From NCBI GenBank assembly GCA_036971475.1, contig JBAIZL010000001.1:281868425-281932424 (forward strand): a DNA stretch of 64,000 bases, given 5' to 3'. Shown here one piece after another: positions 23,165-34,008 of the stretch. This DNA comes from Prosapia bicincta (lineage: Eukaryota; Arthropoda; Insecta; Hemiptera; Cercopidae). The notes under the pieces are model-generated. The model saw only the letters and a program-made list of their open reading frames with translations. It ran no database searches and was not told the origin of the DNA. The translations under genes were made by a program, and so were the position numbers. Positions within the stretch are counted from its first letter, which is position 1. Each line of letters opens with the position of its first letter.

Positions 23165-24275
23165 GGTATTACAGATTATGGATGATGGTATCGGACAAAC
23201 ATGTTGTGCCGAATAAAAAGACTTTCAATTTATTTTATTTCTATATCCATCCATAAAATTCTCATAAAAATAAATATTTTTGAAAAATCAAATATTAAAC
23301 CACATTTTTCCAGTTTTATATTTTTAGTTATGTTTTTGAGAAGTAGACAATTGAAAATTTTTTCAGATTAGGACGAACATAAAAACTTAGCCACTTCTTG
23401 TATTATTATTTCTTTCGTACAAACATCGCACTGGTAATAAAGACTACTTCCTTCTAGGTTGGCACAAATTTCACGAACCTGCCTCACACATTCGACACTG
23501 TATCCAGTCTTCTTCAAAACTCACAAATGATGCAGTGGGTGACATAGTTAGCCTTCGTCATTAATATTTAAAGCTTTCTGGAACTTGTAATTTTGTAACA
23601 TTTCCTCAGTTTGTTTGCCACATCTTTAATTTTCACTGAGTGTTCCACAACTTCCCCTTGCATATAGTTCAGTCTGTTCCCTTATGAGCTTCTTGGAACA
23701 CTGTATTTTTCATTTCCTTCACCTATTGTTATTTTTTTACTTAAAACGTGTCCTGTTGCTCTATTCATACACTCTTCACACAATTTCAGTGTTATCTTTT
23801 CTATTTCTCTCTGGAGAAAAAAATCCTTTGTTTAGAGTTTTAACTGTAAAAATTTTCAGAGATTACATTTTATCCGATACCATCCGAAAGTACTTTGTCC
23901 GATACCACTCGAACGGCAATTGACATGGATTCAGCTATAGACAACTTATTATTTTGTGTAGGAATTCATTTAATTTATACCTTGTGAAGGAATATAGTAG
24001 GTTTGTGATGGTAAACAAAATACATATAAATCCTCACATTTACTGAAGTTATAATCTCCCAAACCTAACTTTGTACTGAAACAAACACGAATAAACAGCA
24101 AAATGTGACGCTACAACTAAACGACGCAGCGTAATTATCCAATATGGTGACAACTGCTTTGTTTTCCCTAAAGAAACTATCTGATAGTATGACAGGTGCT
24201 GCATTTAGTCGTATTTTGGTTAATCACGATTTGTCCGATACCACCGCCTGTCCGATACCGAACGACTTTTTCCTA
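23165..24275 (-). mobile_element. Possible pogo-like DNA element with zinc-finger relic
   Basis: GATGGTATCGGACAAA at the left (about 23187) is the inverse of TTTGTCCGATACCACC at the right (about 24230-24246). Further copies of TGTCCGATACC lie at 23870-23910 and 24250. On the minus strand around 23410-23540, in two frames, the sequence gives SFEEDWIQCRMCEAGS then REICANLEGSSLYYQCDVC. The Cys/His spacing is like the PHD-type finger found at the C-terminus of some pogo-class transposases. Frames are broken. Termini and family are uncertain. Confidence 0.45.
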
Positions 24276-25795
24276 TAGCTTGTGAGTTTTGAAAATAGGA
24301 TAACACGCGTGTATGGGAAAATATTAATTTGGTTGTGTGACGTATCCTACCTTTTATCTTACCATTTTAAACAGCTAATTTCTTTGATATCCATGAGTAG
24401 GCTACTATTGAAACATTGAATGGGCGAAAAAATAAAGAAAAAAGCTAAAAGAAAAAGTTCTAATTCAATTGTCTCCGAGCCTACATACAGGCCTTAAATA
24501 GATGACAGCTTTTCTTTGCTGTAAAATACGTGACTCGACTGTTCATCCCAGACCTTCGTTACCTCCTGAGACCTTTAACAGCCTGTTTGAATGAAGCACA
24601 TGACTAAAATATCCAAATACAATAAATCTATGTTGACCTATATACGTTATAATGTAAAAAACCTTTGGAAATAGATTTTCAGATGAAATGCTGCAAGCCA
24701 TTTGAAAATTATATTATATTTCTGAACGCTAAAAGAATTAATGCTGTTGATTTTTTTGTTCACATAACAGTTTGTTTAATGTGGAACTGTAGAAAATCGT
24801 GTCAGTTGTTTTCGAGATGTTATAATTTTAGGTGTATTTGTTATAATTATTTTTGTAAATGTTCTGAACAGAAGTTTCTTATTACACTTTTGCTATTACT
24901 TGCGACCAGACTTTTTGTTAAATTGTTAACTTACACTTGAACAGCAACAAGATTTCGATATAAGATGTTTCTATTATAAATGCATCTAGAATATAAACTA
25001 ACCTAAATATATTTTACTAATTTTAATAAAAATGTTTACATGACTTATGTAAACTGCACTAGTTGTCTTGCTTAGCCTCTTTTGTCGAATGGCTGAATTA
25101 CCAAGGGTCGGTGAAATGAAAGCTATGTAAACCAGTCGCGCTAGTTTGACCAGTGTCTGGCAATATGGGAGTTTTATTCGTCTTATAATAGTACGAAACT
25201 GTTACTCATTATTGTGTGTGTTAAATACACCGTGATTTGGGATTCCATCAAAATACTTTCATCGAGAACATCTTTCATGCTTTGTGTCTATGATACAGGA
25301 ATTATATTGGGTTTGACAATAAAAATAGTTTATGAAATAATAAAATAGTGCACTTTGAGTACACACAGTTTAAATGGAAAATTCTTATCGCTAGAAATAA
25401 GGTTAAAAGCATGTAAACCATTAGAGAAGTCAGTAATTTAGATAACTACGTGGTATGATAAATTAGATAGTTTGTGTTTGTTTAGTTAATTGGTTGCATA
25501 ACAATAATGTTTACTCAAAACGTAGGGCATGCTTTCATAAGACTATTCTTACTAGAGAAGAAAACATCGGTAATCGATATTATCAAACTAACAGTGAATA
25601 TATCTATATCTAGATATTATCGTAAAGATCAGTCGTTGTATCGGTACAAAATTTCCATATATTATAAAGGGAAAAGTAATGTTAGTAAGGAAATTAAAAT
25701 AAGTAACCAAATGAAAAAAATAAATGATTCATTTATTGATTTATTTTTAAATAAATTTTTATTTCATTAAAAATAAATAATACATTTACAAATAT
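24276..25795. other. AT-rich stretch, nothing recognised
   Basis: An 87-codon frame at 25507-25770 (plus) is lysine- and isoleucine-rich and matches no family I know. It is probably fortuitous. Confidence 0.35.
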
Positions 25796-25809
25796 GTTCA
25801 TTTTTTGTT

Positions 25810-26025
25810 TTCTTTACAATATGAAAATGGTTTTTCTGAATATTCTCTTCCCCGAGAAAACAAGAATATCAGTATATTTGCATGATTAGTTATTACTCTG
25901 CTTCTTTCTACAGATAAAAACTTGCCAGCTTTCGAAAAAACGTCTCTCTGCTGGAACGAATGTTCCAACAACTAACATATATTCCAAGCAATTTATGTAG
26001 GGACTAGTTTGGGGGTGAAATATTC
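25810..26025 (-). pseudogene. hAT transposase C-terminal relic
   Basis: Minus-strand reading gives FHPQTSPYINCLEYMLVVGT, then FVPAERRFF, then after a frameshift VERSRVITNHANILIFLF. This follows the C-terminal dimerisation block of hobo/Ac-type transposases: a short hydrophobic run, T/SVPSERxFS, then a basic R-R/SR and a helix with leucines. About 70 residues remain and the frame is broken at least once. The catalytic core and DNA-binding finger are absent, so it has no transposase function. Confidence 0.65.
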
Positions 26026-26257
26026 TTAATGCGCTCCTCCCCCCCATCAACTCTTTCACGCCTACCCGACTCATCTCGAAAGTCGAAATCTCGCCGTTGT
26101 GCGATAGAAGTAATTCCTCAGAGGGGAGGGTATGATATATGTAGGATATTAAATATGAACAGTGGAACATGTTCTTGCCCAATTTGGGTTAAAAAAAAAT
26201 GCAACATATTTTATAAGACTATGGTCTATTAATAAATAATATTATTAACATGTTAAA

Positions 26258-26272
26258 TGTGTGTGTGTGTGT

Positions 26273-26349
<77 letters not shown>

Positions 26350-26400
26350 TCTCTCTCTCTGTGTCTCTGTGTGTCTGTGTGGGCGCGTGCATGCGTGCGA
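26258..26400. repeat. (GT)n/(CT)n compound microsatellite
   Basis: Alternating blocks of GT and CT dinucleotides, followed by a GTGCGTGC run. Confidence 0.97.
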
Positions 26401-26729
26401 GTGCGTGCTGAATAATATTAAAATATATTTGTTGCCAATTTCATTTGCATTTACGTTTACTATAATTGTGGGAATCAATATTGAACTTATGGCTCCAAAG
26501 TTGTACAGATCAAAAATTTCAAAATTAACCCACGCTGTGACCCGTGATTTTGAATTCGTTTTAACGGCAACAACTAGCCAAAAATAAATTTTTAGTTTAG
26601 TTAAATATTTTAAGACTAAATATATCACCTTGAAATATCGACTTTTCCGACATATCGGATATGACAATATCGGTGAAAAATATCACCAAACTATCGGTTT
26701 TCGATGTCCCAAACTTAATTCTTACATCT

Positions 26730-27815
26730 TCAGAACTCGTATTTATCTCTTGCCTCCAGTTGTCCATGGTTGCACCGTGTCGATAGACGATGACGTGAAC
26801 GACGACGTCCGTTCAAAAAGTGCTGAATTGTAAAAATAAGTAAATTTTCCCAATGTTTCGAAATATTTATTTACAAATTTTATTAATCTATATAAGGGAC
26901 TGTTGGCTGACGGTAACTGAAGCATGGGGTTAACTTTTAAAATTTAATTTTTTATTAAATCATTTGAAATTATTTTTTGCAATTTATTTCTAATTGCCTC
27001 AATTCTTGTACTTTTACGTCTATTGTGAAACGTAAATTTGCTAAGTTTCTGGTGATAGCGATCTTACAGTAATGTATTGTTACAGGTTGAATATACCATT
27101 ATATAATCAGCATTTGAGTTTGATGAAATATAGGTATAGGCTCATTTCAAATATCTTTACCGGTGTAATAATCCTTATTAAGTCTACACCAGTCACTTAA
27201 TATAAACATACTAAGTAAATGTAATGTCTGAAAAAGTAATACAATATCTTTTAGGCTTTTATTGGTTGTGAAATTTATTCGCTATATTCTGGCAGTAAAT
27301 GTTTTATTACCAAGTGATGTAGAACTCCCTCAGGAACATGGTAGAAATATTAAAACCTGACACACCAAACGTGTAAAATATTACAAAAATAAACCCCCCA
27401 CACACCACCACACACAACACGAAACAAGAAACTTTTCTCATGTTCTTCGGAAGAATCTACACCGGCTGGTAAAAATGTTATTCCAAGTCATTAACGAGGG
27501 GTATCCGTTAGTTAGCTAATGTTGAACATAATTTGATACATTGTATGGATGTTTAAGTACCGACACTATGCAGAACGTAACAATAATTTTCCACAACTAG
27601 GTAAATCATGATTTAAAATTAGGAGATTATTATTATGAAACATTAACATACATACACATTAATAAATACATACACCTTTAATTAATTTGTGTATTAATAA
27701 ATTAAGTATTAGAAGCTAGTGTAGCTTTCCCAGTATATCTTATTTATACATTTTACTATTAACATTATTAATCTAAATTTAAACTACTTAACTAAGTGAA
27801 TACGTAATTACTTAC
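26730..27815. other. AT-rich stretch, nothing recognised
   Basis: No supported feature. Confidence 0.35.
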
Positions 27816-27819
27816 TTAC

Positions 27820-28885
27820 TGACGCGTTTCAAAACATTCGTTCCTTTTACGAAGCTAACCCTCTACTAGCGGCATTTGGCTCTTTACAAACGGTATGACA
27901 GGGTTGGATTTAAGACAGTGGGTGAGCTGTCGGTGTCTTGTGTGTTATATTGGAAGAGGCTATTTGCTTCAAAGTGTGTGTGGTCATTTAATATGTTTTC
28001 CCTGTCTGTTGCGTAATGTTTGTAGATTTCATATTTTTCTAAGGTTGTTAGTTTTTTACTCTGTTTTAATTATTGTTTTAATAATATGTTATTTAAGTGT
28101 TTTGCGTAGCTGGATTTAGGGTTAGTTTGTTTTGTTTGGGTGATGTGTTCATCGAAGCGTGTATAGAATGACCTGCCGGTTTGGCCGATGTAATAATTGG
28201 GACAATCGTTGCAAGTTAATTTGTAAATATCTGAGAGTTTGTATATGTCGGTTTATTTTTGAAAAGGTTGTATATGTTTTTTTAGAGTGTTTGTTGTTTT
28301 GTAGGATATTTGGTAATGGAGTTTTTTTGAATGTGGAGGCTATTTTGTGTGTGTTGTCTATGAGTGTGTGTTGGTAGTCGTTTTGTTGAGCGATGTAATT
28401 TATGGTATTAAGTTCTTCGTCGTAGTCTTTCTGTAGCATTGGTATACTTATTAGGCGGTGATGATTAAATGCAGCGTGTTTGTGTTGTGTGGGGTGATTA
28501 GATGTATTATGTATGACCATATCTGTAGTTGTTGGTTTTCTGTATATTTTGAAATTGTGTCGAGTGTTGTGTTTGGTGATAGTAAGATCTAGAAAGTTTA
28601 TTCTATTGTTTTCTTCTAATTCGAGAGTAAATGTGAGGTTTTGGTGTATGGTATTAATGTAATTATGTAGTTGTTTGATTTGCCGTTTGTTGTATAATAT
28701 TAGAATGCCATCTACATATCTATGGTAGTAAATTATTTTATGTGTGTGGTTATTGTTCTGTAGAATGTATTGTTGTTCGATGTGGTGTAGGAATATTTCT
28801 GCTAGGATGCCTGGGATAGGGGAACCCATTGGGAGGCCGTCTTTCTGTGTGTAATATTTGTGTTGGTATGTGAAGTAGTTTTAAT
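27820..28885 (-). mobile_element. 5'-truncated Penelope-like element
   Basis: The segment contains, on the minus strand, the second half of a Penelope-like reverse transcriptase, a GIY-YIG endonuclease and a stop codon at 27884-27886. About 40 bp past the stop comes TTTTGAAACGCGTCAGTAAG, the 3' half of a hammerhead-like terminus (GAAACGCGTC). The upstream half of the ribozyme is degenerate (CTTCGTAAA in place of CTGANGA). The 5' end is cut near 28885, inside the reverse transcriptase. Confidence 0.88.
27884..28880 (-). pseudogene. Penelope-like RT and GIY-YIG endonuclease remnant
   Basis: The 226-residue open frame 28829-28149 starts inside the palm domain: LPMGSPIPGILAEIF, then RYVDGILILYN, where the catalytic YVDD has become YVDG (residue 41), then NFLDLTITKHN and FKIYRKPTTTDMVIHNTSNH, all Penelope-like RT landmarks. 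After a +1 frameshift near 28250 the endonuclease follows: LTCNDCPNYYIGQTGRSFYT then RFDEH. YYIG with the following Arg is the GIY-YIG nuclease signature that nicks target DNA for priming. The tail includes ENILNDHTHFEANSLFQ. The frameshift, an in-frame stop after NNILLKQ and the lost catalytic Asp mean it is inactive. Upstream the same frame continues to FTYQHKYYTQKDG before a stop at about 28880. Confidence 0.92.
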
Positions 28886-29231
28886 CTACTTTCAAAAATA
28901 TAGTTTATTCTATCTTTACAAAGTTTAAAATTACTAGTGTTTAAGTAACAATATAATTCTAAGTACCCATTTATAATTTTTCAACTTTTACCATTTTTTT
29001 TCAAACTTATTATTAATGTCTATTACAGAAAGTAACATCACCCACCTATACTGTAAACATCTGTCCATATTAATTTATATTTTATTATGTAATTTCAATC
29101 AATATATGTTATTTCTGAATATAATAGGCAAATACATTCTAAAACCAAACTAACTCTAAACAACCTTCAAGTGACTGGTGGAGTTAACTTCCGTGTTTAG
29201 CTTTCGAAAGTTTTCGGGACAATTAGTTTAT
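28886..29231. other. AT-rich stretch, nothing recognised
   Basis: No supported feature. Confidence 0.35.
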
Positions 29232-29885
29232 CTTACTGTAGTCCTGTTAAAATGTGATACCAGGAACTTAAACTCTGATAGACTGCAAAACGTGATACCA
29301 GAATCTTTATTTATTCCTGATACGCTGTAAAATGTGATACCATTCTCTTATTTAAATCTTCTTACACTGCAAAACCTAATAACAGGACTTTAATTTACTC
29401 CTGTTATACGGCAAAATGTGATACCAGTATCTTACTTTACTCCTCTTACAATGCAAAACGTAATATCAAGAGCTTAATTTACTCCTGTTATACTGCAAAA
29501 CGTGACACCAGGATCTTACTTTACTTCTTTTACACTGCAAAACCTAATAACAGGACCTTAATTTACTCCTGTTATACGGCAAAATGTGATACCAGGATCT
29601 TACTTTACTCCTCTTACAATGCAAAACGTAATATCAAGAGCTTAATATACTCCTGTTATACTGCAAAACGTGACACCAGGATCTTACTTTACTTCTTTTA
29701 CACTGCAAAACCTAATAACAGGACCTTAATTTACTCCTGTTATACGGCAAAATGTGATACCAGGATCTTACTTTACTCCTGTTACAATGCAAAACGTAAT
29801 ATCAAGAGCTTAATATACTCCTGTTATACTGCAAAACGTGACACCAGGATCTTACTTTACTTCTTTTACACTGCAAAACAGACAC
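29232..29885. repeat. 42-bp satellite organised as a 168-bp higher-order repeat
   Basis: A monomer of about 42 bp (TGCAAAACGTGATACCAGGA, then TCTTACTTTACTCC) is repeated throughout. The variant CTGCAAAACCTAATAACAGG recurs at 29367, 29535 and 29703, with a truncated form at 29871. The period is exactly 168 bp, or four monomers. Successive 168-bp units are nearly identical, while the four monomers inside a unit differ clearly. Confidence 0.95.
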
Positions 29886-29889
29886 AAGG

Positions 29890-31547
29890 ATACAGTACAT
29901 ATTTTTATTAATTACGTAACTTATACCAAAACGAGTCAGCTCTATTTACGGAACCAAAATCGGCCAATATTTGTCCTGATTCCGAAAGTGGACATCTCAT
30001 GTATTTTTGTAAGTTTCGTACACGGCCCTCATTACAAAGCTATGGCCTCGAACAATGTATGTGATAGAAAACACCATAAGCAGTAGGCTGATTAATTAAT
30101 GTATAGTAATGCTTATTTCCTTTAATTAAATATTTCAGAATATAATTAAAAGAAAATTTTCAATTAAATTCAACTTATTGCGCTACTTTTTAATAAGTTA
30201 TTTTTCATGGGACAGTTTCTTTCAATTTAAACATTTCTTGTGAGTTAATATTTTGTGTTTTGTTTTTTTTTAAATACATGTAAATTTTGTTTTTTGACAA
30301 TTGCAATTATTTCTTTTCAGTTTACTCCCGCCACACGCGTTTACGTTCTAAGTGTTTTAACGTAGTGTATAAATAAAACAATTCTTTTTCTGCGGGACTG
30401 GATATCATGAACCCTTGGCGAAGCGCTTACTTCAAGTGGTGATTATACAGCATGTCTAAAACTATCAACGCCTATCGAGTGTAAGTAGCCTACTATTGTG
30501 CTGGTAGAGTTGGTTAGCCCCCGCATCTTGGTCACTGCCATTGTGCTTAGTCTGTGAATGGCTTCTTGTTTAGTGCATACCCACGCTTGTTACAGTAGTG
30601 CCACTCTCAGTTTGTATTGTTGTGCGTTCCTAGAATTGTTTCTGTTATTCCAGCTGTTGTACATGGACCTTGTAAGATGCAACGACTGAACGCAGAGTGA
30701 AAAGAAGAACAACTGTTTTTACGCTGACTTTTAAAAAACCCGGTAATTTAGAAAGTTATTTTTCCTAAATAATTTTTTGCGTTTTTTTAAATATTGCTGA
30801 GAAATGACAGAAAAGCATTGTGACATTAGGGATGATACAGGAGGGACATTAAACCTGTCGTAGATAAGATGGCTGGCATTGTGTGAAGGGTTGCGCACCT
30901 GTAGTCAAGCTCCTTTTAATCGGAGTTTTAAATCTGTGTCTACCCCTGGTACTATATTACTGTAAATACCTTCCAATCAACTCACTCACAAAACATAGGC
31001 ATATAGTAAAAAAGCGTTGGATTAAATTCAGTGGAGTACTTGCTTCCTGGAACAGTTATGTGACGATTTCCAGAAGAATGCGATGACTTCGGGAGAGTGG
31101 TATAAAATATTGTACGACGATGAAACCTGGTGCGATGCGTGATGCGAAACGCTATGAAATATGCCTTGCATGAAAATGTAATTCAAGCGCTGAACACATT
31201 TAATAATTACGATCAATATCGTAACATGATAACACCGAGGTAGAAAACAGCGTTCTGGGATGGTTAGAAAAACACCGAGGTAGAAAGCAGCGCTCTGGGA
31301 TGGTTAGCCACCACTGGCGCTCGGCCTGAGCTGACCGCGGCAACGTCGCAACTTGCCCGTCGCTGTCATGGTGCTACAAGCCCACACGGTAAATACTATA
31401 AAAATATTAATTGAAAAAAACGGGGGTTATTTACGATTTTATACAGCCATGTATTGTTAATGTTAATTTTAATAAGAATTACAATATGACCAAGAAATTT
31501 TCCGACTACCCATGGATGAGAAACGTTTTACATAAAGTGGATAAGAA
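29890..31547. other. Unassigned sequence
   Basis: Short frames only. A local duplication AACACCGAGGTAGAAA, then CAGCG, is seen at about 31230 and 31270. Confidence 0.35.
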
Positions 31548-31680
31548 CTTTATCTTCATCATGTAAAGATAAAATTCTGAAATTCTTTATCATGTAAAGA
31601 TAAAATTCTGAAATTCTTTATCATGTAAAGATAAAATTCTGAAATTCTTTATCATGTAAAGATAAAATTCTGAAATTCAT
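31548..31680. repeat. 31-bp minisatellite, four units
   Basis: CATGTAAAGATAAAATTCTG recurs at 31560, 31591, 31622 and 31653, with virtually no divergence. Confidence 0.95.
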
Positions 31681-33885
31681 TAAACTTGTTTAAAACACTT
31701 CCATTGATTTTGTGTAAAATTTTAAATTCTATCAGACTACGGGTATTTCATTAATACATTTTTAAGGTTAAGTCTTTAAAAACCTCAAAATATCTGTACT
31801 GTTTTCGTTATTCGTGGTATAAAAAATAGTAAAGGTCAAGTACAAAATTTCATGGAGATTCGTAGAATTAAACTACAAAAGTAATGGTGCTATTGATTTT
31901 TTTTACGTCTTTTGGTTCTTTTGAATTTAGAAGATTTTAAAACAGTTTATGCTTACATTAGTTTTTGTTTGCTGTCTAAATTATGTTCTGTGCTAAAAAA
32001 GATTTAATGAATTAAGAAGATTAAACGTCGTAAATAAATACTCTTTATAAATAATATGATTTTAAAATCGTATCCAATTGATAAAAGCCCTGCAGCTTCT
32101 GTAACAATATAAATAATTGTTTCAAGTAGCAGGACGGAGGAGCAGATGTTTCGCTGCGGATCTCAATCCATTTAGAACGCCAAGTACGATTTAAATCGAT
32201 AGCTTCCCGTTCCCTCGTCCTTTATCACTACCTGATGTAAATTTAATCGTCATTAGTAACAAGTCAGAACCGTGGCGTTTAAGTAATGACTCGAAGCGTG
32301 TATTAAACTGATCACGTATGGAAATATATAGTGTTTTCAGCAACACACCGTTTAGCAACCACCAAAACATGTACGGTCTTTATGAATAGTAAAAAATTAT
32401 TAAACATTTCAAACAGGAATAATCGATAGCTTAATAATTACGAAGAGCAGAGGCAGGAATTTATTGTTGAGTAGTTGTCAGGGTCGTAGCCTAAGAAGCC
32501 TGTTTTTTTGGTATTCAAGTAATTCAAGATAACATACTGAAATACGATTCAAGTAAAAAACAGGTTTGGGAAATTTATTTATATTCAGTTTGGTTTTAGT
32601 TTTGACTCCCTGATATTTACATTAAACTTCAGTGTCCGAGTCAGTGTACCGTGTCTCGTCCTAGCTACGAGCTGTGTTTTGTGGTGGTTTAATAAACTTT
32701 GTGTGTTTCCTGAATCCTAGTAGTAAAATCAACTTTCATTTCCAGTTATGGCCATGTCTTCCTGGGCCTGAGTCCTTAAAACTTGCTCAGCTGTCGTCGT
32801 GGTCAACCTCTCGTTCACCTTCGTCTCACATGAGATTAGTGTCATTACCGGGAATGCAGGATTTAGAATTGATGTCTAATGAACCAAACGTATCAAGACT
32901 CTGTTTCAGATCCATGTACAAAAGCCGAAGAGATAATTACACAAGAACCCGATCCCTTCCTAAATTTTCTGCTACAATAACCTTAAAATTTATTTTCGGT
33001 AGGATCAGTAAATGATATTTTACAGTTTGGATTTTGGAAGGCCTCATGGATCTCAAGACATGGTTTATTTATTAACAAACCAATCTCAGTTAATTCATAA
33101 CTATGAATGTCAACAAACTCAGAGCGGAGAGTACATGCGTCTTTCTGGATGGAGCTGATCTTAACCGAACACGCTTGAGGTTGCAGGCCGTTTGCAACTA
33201 AGGCGCCTTACGGCGCTGCGTAGCTGTTTTAGTCTGTCTGGACCTTCCAATGGTTTTTTTCCATTAGGAGTGACATCACTGAATGTTGTAGGTCGCGAAG
33301 CATGTAGGCCAACGAAATATCACACGGTTGCTGCGGTTCTGACGTTTGTATTATTATTTATAATGATGGGTCCACATTATATGATGAATAATCGCTCGTA
33401 ACAATGTACATAATTGTTCAATTTATTTTTTTATTTTGCTATTGGTCTCTGGTTTCGGGGTTGCGTAACCTTGGAACCTGCCCACGAGCCGTCACTGATA
33501 TATATCAGGATTAAAAATATCAGGCGTAACAAAGTATTTTAATAGCTATAAAATATTAAGGCATTATATATCTGGCTCGTTTGGACTACAAAACCACACT
33601 TATGATTTCTACTTGCAAGTACTTTTCAAGCACTAAATGGTAACGTTTTTTTATAAATGTATTTTCCCTTAAATTTAATTAATTTACATACTTCCCAAGA
33701 GAAAAAATACCTTTAATATTAATACTTAGCACCTTATAATAAAATATCACTTTGTATCACTGCTTCCTATGAACACAAAGTTCACCTTAATTATCATGCA
33801 CTTCTGTTGCCAATTTTGTTTCTAATTTAGGTAGTATTTAGTAATAACTTAACCTAACATTATTGGTATGGAGAAAATATCTCTG
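31681..33885. other. Unassigned sequence with two unidentified open frames
   Basis: A 113-codon frame at 32674-33015 (plus) is Ser/Leu-rich and resembles nothing I recognise. A 69-codon frame at 33192-33401 (plus) ends in a hydrophobic run. They sit in a less AT-rich patch (32640-33400), so one could be an exon or part of an unrecognised transposon, but there is no supporting motif or splice logic. Confidence 0.3.
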
Positions 33886-34008
33886 GGAAAAATAACTAAT
33901 TATCCGAACTCCGACTATCCGAATCTCGTTTATTCAGAAAAAAAGTTAAGGCGGAAAAAATGTCCAAAATAATAATTATGTCTACTGTGCTATTGGCCTT
34001 TTCTACAC

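Larger units (their letters stand above)
25800..26725 (-). mobile_element. hAT element remnant
   Basis: On the minus strand the sequence starts near 26718 with AAGTTTGGGACATCGAAAAC, resembling a hAT end, followed by repeated 'tatcggt' motifs. It ends with transposase C-terminal coding at 25810-26010. A CT/GT microsatellite (26260-26400) lies inside. The distal 3' terminus was not identified. Confidence 0.5.

Noticed and set aside
25507..25770. 87-codon Lys/Ile-rich frame as a small gene
   Set aside because: AT-rich sequence yields such frames by chance. No motif or conserved context.
26245..26667. 140- and 108-codon frames over the CT/GT repeat
   Set aside because: Driven by the microsatellite. 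The non-repeat parts have no family resemblance.
30880..31216. Mariner transposase relic around YDDETW
   Set aside because: A single short D-E-T-W resemblance without any other mariner block in the correct order.
32674..33015. 113-codon frame as a host gene
   Set aside because: No domain, no splice context and no codon-usage contrast I can support. Mentioned only as unassigned.
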